From assembly GCF_024749045.1 (NCBI RefSeq), contig NZ_CP087184.1, positions 372,001 through 436,000 on the forward strand: 64,000 nucleotides of DNA. The letters run 5' to 3'. Each line of letters opens with the position of its first letter. Position 1 is the first letter of the stretch. The DNA comes from Pseudomonas sp. B21-028 (GTDB lineage: Bacteria > Pseudomonadota > Gammaproteobacteria > Pseudomonadales > Pseudomonadaceae). Of the stretch, positions 58,598-64,000 are shown piece after piece. Made by a program: the position numbers and the translations under genes. The notes below the pieces were generated by a model. That model was not told where the DNA came from and searched no databases. It was given only the letters and a program-made list of their open reading frames with translations.

Positions 58598-58876
58598 TCA
58601 CGAGTCTTTGCGGGTCGGCTCTTCGACTTTCTGTGCCTGCACATCGATGGTGTGCGGCGCATCTACCGGCGGTGCTGCTTGAGGCGGTACCGGTTGGGCC
58701 GGCTGCGCAGGGGCTGCCGCCGGGTCGGCCGGTTTCTCGTCGTCGTTCATGGCCTTGCGAAAGCCCTTGATCGATTCGCCGACATCGGTACCCAGGTTCT
58801 TCAACTTCTTGGTCCCGAACACCAGCACCACGACAACCAGGATGACGATCCAGTGTTTCCAGTCAAAAATACCCAT
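58598..58876 (-). CDS. tatA: Twin-arginine translocase subunit TatA
   Basis: A 92-residue pore-forming subunit with a short N-terminal membrane helix ([20 protein letters not shown]), the FGTKKL hinge, an amphipathic helix ([18 protein letters not shown]) and a Pro/Ala-rich tail. The FGxKKLP-type hinge, here with N after L, separates it from TatB. AGAGGAAT precedes the ATG. It lies 24 bases downstream of hisE. Confidence 0.96.
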   Translation of the reverse strand: MGIFDWKHWIVILVVVVLVFGTKKLKNLGTDVGESIKGFRKAMNDDEKPADPAAAPAQPAQPVPPQAAPPVDAPHTIDVQAQKVEEPTRKDS

Positions 58877-58900
58877 GTGGCTATTCCTCTCGATAATTGA

Positions 58901-59233
58901 TCAGGCGGACGGGCGCGAGGCTTTCTCGACGTGCCCGGACAGACCGAAGCGCCGGTCCAGTTCATCCAGCACAGCCTGCGGGTGCTGCCCCAGTTGAGCG
59001 AGCATGACCAGGCTGTGGAACCACAGATCGGCGGTCTCGTAGATCACGTCGCTGCAGTCACCGCTGACAGCGGCGTCCTTGGCGGCGATGATGGTCTCGA
59101 CCGATTCCTCGCCGACTTTCTCCAGAATCTTGTTCAGGCCCTTGTGGTACAGGCTCGCGACATAGGAACTGTCGGCCGCTGCGCCTTTGCGCTCTTCCAG
59201 CACCTGGGCCAGGCGGGTCAGGGTATCACTCAT
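58901..59233 (-). CDS. hisE: Phosphoribosyl-ATP diphosphatase
   Basis: A 110-residue MazG-like helical enzyme that hydrolyses phosphoribosyl-ATP to phosphoribosyl-AMP, the second step of histidine synthesis. The acidic metal motif is in [15 protein letters not shown] and the partner Asp in [16 protein letters not shown]. The start [17 protein letters not shown] lies inside the end of hisI (eight-base overlap); the longer frame is rejected. In pseudomonads hisE and hisI are separate genes, as here, unlike the fused hisIE of enterics. Confidence 0.96.
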   Translation of the reverse strand: MSDTLTRLAQVLEERKGAAADSSYVASLYHKGLNKILEKVGEESVETIIAAKDAAVSGDCSDVIYETADLWFHSLVMLAQLGQHPQAVLDELDRRFGLSGHVEKASRPSA

Positions 59234-59624
59234 GGGTATGTCCTGAATAAATGGCATGCGGGTCCTTGAGCACCGGATCGACGGTTTTCCAGTCGCCGTT
59301 CTCGAAGACGCGATAGAAGCAGCTTTGGCGGCCGGTGTGACAGGCAATCTCGCCGACCTGTTCGACCATCAGGATGATGACGTCGCCGTCGCAGTCCAGG
59401 CGCATTTCATGCAGATGCTGCACGTGGCCGGACTCTTCGCCCTTGCGCCACAGCTTGCCACGGGAACGTGACCAATAGATGGCGCGGTTCTCGCTGGCGG
59501 TCAGGGCCAGGGCTTCGCGGTTCATCCAGGCCATCATCAGCACGCGCCCGGTCTTGTGATCCTGGGCGATGGCCGGCACCAGACCGTCAGCGTCCCACTT
59601 GATTTCGTCCTGCCAGTTTTTCAT
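59226..59624 (-). CDS. hisI: Phosphoribosyl-AMP cyclohydrolase
   Basis: A 132-residue zinc enzyme that opens the adenine ring of phosphoribosyl-AMP, the third step of histidine synthesis. Motifs: [33 protein letters not shown], the metal-binding [14 protein letters not shown] and the zinc site [12 protein letters not shown]. The start [15 protein letters not shown] is standard; an upstream Met is nine codons earlier. It is coupled to hisE. Confidence 0.96.
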   Translation of the reverse strand: MKNWQDEIKWDADGLVPAIAQDHKTGRVLMMAWMNREALALTASENRAIYWSRSRGKLWRKGEESGHVQHLHEMRLDCDGDVIILMVEQVGEIACHTGRQSCFYRVFENGDWKTVDPVLKDPHAIYSGHTHE

Positions 59625-59705
59625 CTTCGACTCCGACCATGGACCTTGCACCTCAAATCGGTGGGCCCAGCGTTGAAACAGTGTGCCAGTGCGAACCGGT
59701 GCTGG

Positions 59706-61310
59706 CTATCGACGAACGACCAGATACAAACCGACGATCACCATCGCGGCGGCGGGCCAATGCCCCAGTTCGCTCAATGGTCCGCCGGCCGCCAGTACCG
59801 CGCCGCCACCCAGGTGGGCAGCGCCGAGCAGGCGCAGCAACCAGTCGTCCTTGCGGCGTTTCCATGGTGGGGCGGGGTCCTGGGCGTGGGGCTGGGACAT
59901 GCGCTCGAGCAGGTCGCGGGTCATGTTGGCCAGGTGCGGGATCTGCTCGAACTGGCTCTGCACGTTGCCCAGCAGGGCCTTGGGGCTGACACGCTCGCGC
60001 ATCCAGCGTTCGAGGAAGGGCTGGGCGGTGTTCCACAGGTCCAGGTCGGGGTACAACTGGCGACCGAGGCCCTCGATGTTCAACAGGGTTTTCTGCAACA
60101 GCACCAGTTGTGGCTGAACCTCCATGTTGAAGCGACGCGCGGTCTGGAACAGGCGCATCAGCACCTGGCCGAAGGAAATATCTTTTAACGGTTTTTCGAA
60201 GATCGGCTCACACACCGTGCGGATTGCCGCCTCGAATTCGTTGAGCTTGGTCTCGGCCGGTACCCAGCCGGAATCGATGTGCAGTTGTGCGACGCGGCGG
60301 TAGTCGCGTTTAAAGAACGCGAACAGGTTGCGGGCCAGGTAATCCTGGTCTTCGGGTGTCAGGCTGCCAACGATGCCGCAGTCGATGGCAATGTATTGCG
60401 GGCTCCACGGCTGCACGGTGCTGACGAAGATGTTGCCGGGGTGCATGTCGGCGTGGAAGAAGCTGTCGCGGAACACCTGGGTGAAGAAGATTTCCACGCC
60501 GCGCTCGGCGAGCATCTTCATGTCGGTGCGCTGGTCGGCCAGGGTCGCCAGGTCGGTGACCTGGATGCCGTAGATGCGCTCCATCACCAGGACTTTGGGA
60601 CGGCACCAGTCCCAATAGACCTGCGGCACATACAGCAGCGGCGAGCCTTCGAAGTTGCGGCGCAACTGGCTGGCGTTGGCGGCCTCGCGCAGCAGGTCGA
60701 GTTCGTCGTAGATGGTTTTCTCGTAATCCAGCACCACGTCGACCGGGTGCAGCAGGCGCGCATCGGCGGACAGTCGCTCGGCGGCGCGGGCGAGAATGAA
60801 CAGCCACGCCAGGTCCTGGGCGATGATCGGCTTGAGGCCCGGGCGAATGACCTTGACCACCACTTCTTCGCCGCTCTTGAGCTGCGCGGCGTGAACCTGG
60901 GCCACGGAAGCCGAAGCCAGGGGCTCGACATCGAAGCGGCTGAAGACTTCGCTGATCGTCCTGCCCAGTTGCTCCTCGATCAAGGCTACCGACAGCTTGG
61001 AATCGAACGGTGGCACGCGGTCTTGCAGCAGCATCAGTTCGTCGGCGATGTCTTCGGGCAACAGGTCGCGGCGGGTCGAGAGGATCTGCCCGAACTTGAT
61101 GAAGATCGGTCCCAGGTCTTGCAAGGCCAGGCGCAGGCGGGCGCCACGGCTCAAGTCCAACGTCCGCCGGGGGAACCAGCGCCACGGCAGCGCGAAACGC
61201 AGTGCCAGCAGAAACCAGGGCAGAGGCAGGGCGAACAGCAGGTCATCGAGGCGGTAACGGATCACGACGCGCTGGATGCGCAACAAACGGCGGACGGCAA
61301 GCAGCTTCAT
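59706..61310 (-). CDS. ubiB: Ubiquinone biosynthesis ATPase/kinase-like protein UbiB
   Basis: A 534-residue member of the atypical UbiB/ADCK kinase-like family, required for ubiquinone synthesis. The family KxGQ motif is in [20 protein letters not shown]; the Ala-rich loop [13 protein letters not shown], the VVKVIRPG lysine, HADMHPGN and the IDCGIVGSL metal motif follow. Two C-terminal membrane helices ([19 protein letters not shown] and [13 protein letters not shown]) anchor it. It starts three bases after ubiJ. Confidence 0.96.
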   Translation of the reverse strand: MKLLAVRRLLRIQRVVIRYRLDDLLFALPLPWFLLALRFALPWRWFPRRTLDLSRGARLRLALQDLGPIFIKFGQILSTRRDLLPEDIADELMLLQDRVPPFDSKLSVALIEEQLGRTISEVFSRFDVEPLASASVAQVHAAQLKSGEEVVVKVIRPGLKPIIAQDLAWLFILARAAERLSADARLLHPVDVVLDYEKTIYDELDLLREAANASQLRRNFEGSPLLYVPQVYWDWCRPKVLVMERIYGIQVTDLATLADQRTDMKMLAERGVEIFFTQVFRDSFFHADMHPGNIFVSTVQPWSPQYIAIDCGIVGSLTPEDQDYLARNLFAFFKRDYRRVAQLHIDSGWVPAETKLNEFEAAIRTVCEPIFEKPLKDISFGQVLMRLFQTARRFNMEVQPQLVLLQKTLLNIEGLGRQLYPDLDLWNTAQPFLERWMRERVSPKALLGNVQSQFEQIPHLANMTRDLLERMSQPHAQDPAPPWKRRKDDWLLRLLGAAHLGGGAVLAAGGPLSELGHWPAAAMVIVGLYLVVRR

Positions 61311-61313
61311 GCG

Positions 61314-61931
61314 TTATCGCTTGGTTTCAAGGGATCGGGAAAGGCGCTCGAAACGCGCCTCAAGGCGTTCCAGATCAAGTTTGATCCGGTCCAGTTCACT
61401 AAAACGGGCTTCGGCTTCGCGTTTTCCTACGAGCGTACGCGATTCTTCGGCCAGGTATTCACTCAGATTCTGCCCCAGGCTGGCAAACCCCTGCCGATAC
61501 CAGCGTGTGCGACTGCGCAAATGGCCGCTGATCAACTGGGTGGCCACCGGGCCGAGCCAGCGGGACAGCTCGTATTCCCAGTCCAGCTCCAGGTCCTGCA
61601 GGATGGCCGCGAGGTCCAGCAGCACGCCGCTGTCGCCTTCGAGCTCGACGTCGGGGCTGTGCAACACCGCCGTCTTGTCCTTGCTCAGGGCCAGGTTCAA
61701 CAGGCTCGTGGCCGGGGCGCGCAGGGTGCAATCCGCCTCGGCTTCCCAATGAGAGGCAAGCATCAGGCCTTCGTCGCTGGGCAGGATAAACAACTGCAAC
61801 GCCGGGCTGCGGCAGTCGACGGCAATCACCTTGCCGCCCAGATGTGCCAGGCGCGCCAGCGCCGTGCTGTCCAGGCGCAATACCCGGTTGATGCCGAGTT
61901 CGACGCTGGCGAGCAGGCCGGCGAGCAGCAT
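61314..61931 (-). CDS. ubiJ: Ubiquinone biosynthesis accessory factor UbiJ
   Basis: A 205-residue protein with an N-terminal SCP2 lipid-binding domain (residues about 5-105, with DSTALARLAHLGGKVIAVDC) and a C-terminal coiled coil (FSELDRIKLDLERLEARFER). In E. coli UbiJ and UbiK organise the ubiquinone-making complex. The start [20 protein letters not shown] shares one base with the ubiE stop (TGATG), so the genes are coupled. The long upstream frame is a ubiE shadow. Confidence 0.93.
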   Translation of the reverse strand: MLLAGLLASVELGINRVLRLDSTALARLAHLGGKVIAVDCRSPALQLFILPSDEGLMLASHWEAEADCTLRAPATSLLNLALSKDKTAVLHSPDVELEGDSGVLLDLAAILQDLELDWEYELSRWLGPVATQLISGHLRSRTRWYRQGFASLGQNLSEYLAEESRTLVGKREAEARFSELDRIKLDLERLEARFERLSRSLETKR

Positions 61932-62701
61932 CAGGGTTTGATTCCGCGGTGCAGGGCCACGATACCCGAGGTCATGTTGTGGTAGGTCACGCGGTCGAAA
62001 CCGGCCTCGACCATCATCGACTTCAGGGTCTCCTGGTCCGGGTGCATGCGGATCGATTCGGCCAGGTAGCGATAGCTTTCCGCATCGTTGGTAATCAGCT
62101 TGCCCATCAGCGGCATGAAAGCGAACGAGTAGGCGTCGTAGGCCTTGGACATCAGCGCGTTGGTGGGCTTGGAGAATTCCAGCACCAGCAGGCGGCCACC
62201 GGGCTTGAGCACCCGCAGCATCGAGCGCAGGGCGTCTTCCTTGTGGGTAACGTTGCGTAGGCCGAAGGCGATGGTCACGCAATCGAAATGGTTGTCCGGG
62301 AACGGCAGTTTCTCGGCGTCGGCCTGGACGAACTCGACATTGCCAGCCACGCCCAGGTCCAGCAGGCGGTCGCGACCGACCTTGAGCATGGATTCGTTGA
62401 TGTCGGCGAGCACCACATGGCCGGTCGGTCCGACGATGTGGGAGAACTTCTTCGTCAGGTCGCCCGTGCCGCCAGCGATGTCCAGCACGCGATTGCCGCT
62501 GCGCACGCCCGACAATTCGATTGCGAAGCGCTTCCACAGACGGTGCATGCCGCCCGAGAGCAGATCGTTCATCAAGTCGTATTTGGCGGCTACCGAGTGG
62601 AAAACCTCAGCGACTTTTTCCGCCTTCTGGCTTTCCGGCACGTTCTTGAAGCCGAAGTGAGTGGTGGGTTCGGCATCGCTGCCTTTGCGCTGATCAGTCA
62701 T
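61931..62701 (-). CDS. ubiE: Ubiquinone/menaquinone biosynthesis C-methyltransferase
   Basis: A 256-residue SAM-dependent methyltransferase that adds the C-2 methyl group in ubiquinone synthesis. The start [20 protein letters not shown] is standard; earlier frame is rejected. Motif I is [15 protein letters not shown]; later motifs are [35 protein letters not shown] and [15 protein letters not shown]. It is the first gene of a close minus-strand run that includes ubiJ, ubiB, hisI, hisE, tatABC and rsmE. Confidence 0.97.
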   Translation of the reverse strand: MTDQRKGSDAEPTTHFGFKNVPESQKAEKVAEVFHSVAAKYDLMNDLLSGGMHRLWKRFAIELSGVRSGNRVLDIAGGTGDLTKKFSHIVGPTGHVVLADINESMLKVGRDRLLDLGVAGNVEFVQADAEKLPFPDNHFDCVTIAFGLRNVTHKEDALRSMLRVLKPGGRLLVLEFSKPTNALMSKAYDAYSFAFMPLMGKLITNDAESYRYLAESIRMHPDQETLKSMMVEAGFDRVTYHNMTSGIVALHRGIKP

Positions 62702-62841
62702 ATCGCTGTCACCAAAAAAGAATGCGGGACATTCTAATCCCGGTGGAGGGCTTTGTCTTGGCAAGGCTGAAGGTAAGATGAACCACCGCCGGGACGTTTT
62801 GACGCAGTCCGGGCAATTGCCGATATAACAGGAGTCAGCAA

Positions 62842-63117
62842 ATGGCCAAAATCAGTGTTGAGCGTACCCATGATCTGGGCAAGGAAGCGGCCCGCGCGAA
62901 GGCCGACCAGTTGGCGCAGAAATTATCCGACAGCTATGGCCTGAAGCCGCAGTGGGCAGGCGACACGCTGGAGTTCAAGGGGTCTGGAGTGGAGGGCAAG
63001 GTGGCGGTTGGCGAGGACCTGATCCGCGTCGACGTGAAGCTGGGCCTGTTGATGTCGGCCATGAGTGGAATGATCAAGACGGAAATCGAAAAGGCGCTGG
63101 ACAAGGCGTTGGCCTGA
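62842..63117 (+). CDS. Polyhydroxyalkanoic acid system family protein
   Basis: A 91-residue basic protein of the PHA-granule-region family: [60 protein letters not shown] and [12 protein letters not shown]. Members are coded next to granule-associated genes; the function is unknown. CAGGAGT precedes the ATG. It is divergent from ubiE and followed, after a repeat, by the phasin genes. Confidence 0.88.
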   Translation: MAKISVERTHDLGKEAARAKADQLAQKLSDSYGLKPQWAGDTLEFKGSGVEGKVAVGEDLIRVDVKLGLLMSAMSGMIKTEIEKALDKALA

Positions 63118-63142
63118 CACCGAACTCATGCTGGTACTCCCT

Positions 63143-63232
63143 CTGTGGGAGCGAGCCTGCTCGCGATAGCGGTGGGGCATTCAACGATGATGTTGACGGT
63201 GATATCGCCATCGCGAGCAGGCTCGCTCCCAT
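63143..63232. repeat. REP-type inverted pair, family A
   Basis: TGTGGGAGCGAGCCTGCTCG and its inverse, separated by about 45 bases. It occupies the left part of the 246-base gap before phaI. Confidence 0.85.
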
Positions 63233-63363
63233 AAGAAAGAAGTCAGTGCTTTCAAGATTGTGTGGCTTGTTAGGGTGCCGTTTCTAATTATTCTCCCTAC
63301 TTTGTGCCTGAGCCCGTCCGCATGCGGGCAGTTCCTCCAACCCGTTTTCGAGTGAGGTGCACC

Positions 63364-63786
63364 ATGGCCAAAGTTATTCTGAAGAAAAAAACCGACGTTG
63401 AATCTTCCACGCTTGGCGGCGTGAAAACGTACGCGCGCAAGATCTGGCTGGCGGGCCTGGGCGCATACGCCAAGGTCGGTCAGGAAGGCAGCGAGTACTT
63501 CCAGGAGTTGGTCAAGGCTGGCGAAGTAGTTGAAACCAAAGGTAAAAAGAACATTGCCGGAAAACTTGAAGCGGCCAACAGCGAACTGATTGAAGCCAGG
63601 GCCGACGTCAATACATTCAAGGCCCGGGTTGAAGTACAACTCGATAAAGTCGAGAAGGTATTCGACGCCCGTGTTGCAAGTGCCTTGAATCGTATCGGCA
63701 TTCCGTCTAAACATGACGTTGAGGCACTCTCTGCCAAGCTCGATGAGCTGACGGCACTGCTCGAACGTGTGACGCGTAAACATTAA
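63364..63786 (+). CDS. phaI: Phasin PhaI (granule-associated protein)
   Basis: A 140-residue phasin that coats medium-chain polyhydroxyalkanoate granules. The start MAKVILKKKTDVESSTLGGV follows GTGAGGTGC; the frame 20 codons longer is rejected. The amphipathic phasin region KTYARKIWLAGLGAYAKVGQ is shared with the next gene, and a helical, Lys/Glu-rich C terminus follows. It lies ten bases before phaF. The PHA synthase genes would be expected beyond the window. Confidence 0.93.
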   Translation: MAKVILKKKTDVESSTLGGVKTYARKIWLAGLGAYAKVGQEGSEYFQELVKAGEVVETKGKKNIAGKLEAANSELIEARADVNTFKARVEVQLDKVEKVFDARVASALNRIGIPSKHDVEALSAKLDELTALLERVTRKH

Positions 63787-63796
63787 GGAGAACGGG

Positions 63797-64000
63797 ATGG
63801 CTGGCAAAAAAACAACCGAAAAAGAAAGCAGCTCGTGGGCCGGGAAGATTGAAAAATATTCCCGCAAAATCTGGCTTGCTGGTTTAGGCGTGTACTCGAA
63901 GATCGACACTGACGGCAGCAAACTCTTCGAGTCCCTGGTTAAGGACGGCGAGAAGGCCGAAAAGCTCACCAAGACAGCGGTTGGCAAGCAAGTCGATGCC
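63797..64000 (+). CDS. phaF: PHA granule regulator/phasin PhaF (5' part, cut by window edge)
   Basis: The first 68 codons of a phasin: MAGKKTTEKESSSWAGKIEK, then YSRKIWLAGLGVYSKIDTDG, clearly related to PhaI over the amphipathic phasin segment. AAGGAG precedes the ATG. In pseudomonads PhaF has in addition a Lys/Ala-rich histone-like C terminus that binds DNA and helps share granules between daughter cells; that part would lie beyond the window and cannot be checked. Confidence 0.88.
   Translation, partial: MAGKKTTEKESSSWAGKIEKYSRKIWLAGLGVYSKIDTDGSKLFESLVKDGEKAEKLTKTAVGKQVDA

Overview
The window is chromosomal DNA of a Pseudomonas, most likely the P. fluorescens complex. The evidence is high-GC coding, a gene order that runs in step with the ctpA-to-phaF stretch of other pseudomonads as I remember it (ctpA, envC, gpmI, yibN-grxC-secB, trmL, ntrBC, glnA, thiI, typA, fbp, hut, pip-dtd, opgGH, tatABC, hisIE, ubiEJB, phaIF), and two families of Pseudomonas-type intergenic palindromes. 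It is mostly core genome. There is no rRNA, tRNA, CRISPR array, prophage or insertion sequence that I can see.

Layout. 1-5.6 kb: envelope, glycolysis and protein export genes (ctpA fragment, envC, gpmI, yibN, grxC, secB, trmL). 5.6-14 kb: a nitrogen block. A modular small RNA that fits NrsZ lies downstream of ntrBC and points towards it; ntrBC and glnA each carry a recognisable sigma-54 promoter, and a consensus NtrC site lies upstream of ntrB. Two DUF4124 genes and an exported chorismate mutase sit between. 12.5-26 kb: thiI, typA, a cysteine-cluster protein, an isolated glycogen phosphorylase, a very large DUF2339 membrane protein coupled to a DUF3999 protein, fbp and a DUF924 gene. 26.3-30.1 kb: a small toxin-antitoxin pair, a dCache chemoreceptor and two small lipoprotein genes.

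30.2-45.1 kb: the complete histidine-utilisation (hut) locus: hutF divergent from hutCD, then hutU, a permease, an ABC transporter (hutXWV), two histidase-family genes, hutI and hutG. Histidine goes to urocanate (HutH), imidazolone propionate (HutU), formiminoglutamate (HutI), formylglutamate (HutF), then glutamate and formate (HutG). The hutU promoter is a near-consensus sigma-54 site whose predicted start point lies inside a palindrome suited to the repressor HutC, and a related palindrome lies between hutF and hutC. The upstream histidase paralogue has lost exactly the three residues that form the MIO cofactor.

45.3-64 kb: pip-dtd, the osmoregulated periplasmic glucan pair opgGH, a Pseudomonas-specific DUF6124 gene with a long untranslated-looking leader, tandem HBM chemoreceptors, and a long minus-strand run ubiE-ubiJ-ubiB-hisI-hisE-tatABC-rsmE. 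This diverges from the polyhydroxyalkanoate granule genes (PHA-system protein, phaI, start of phaF). The most notable items are the MIO-less histidase paralogue, the NrsZ-like RNA, the sigma-54/NtrC/HutC control sites, the duplicated chemoreceptors with their shared downstream repeat, and the uncharacterised DUF2339/DUF3999 pair.
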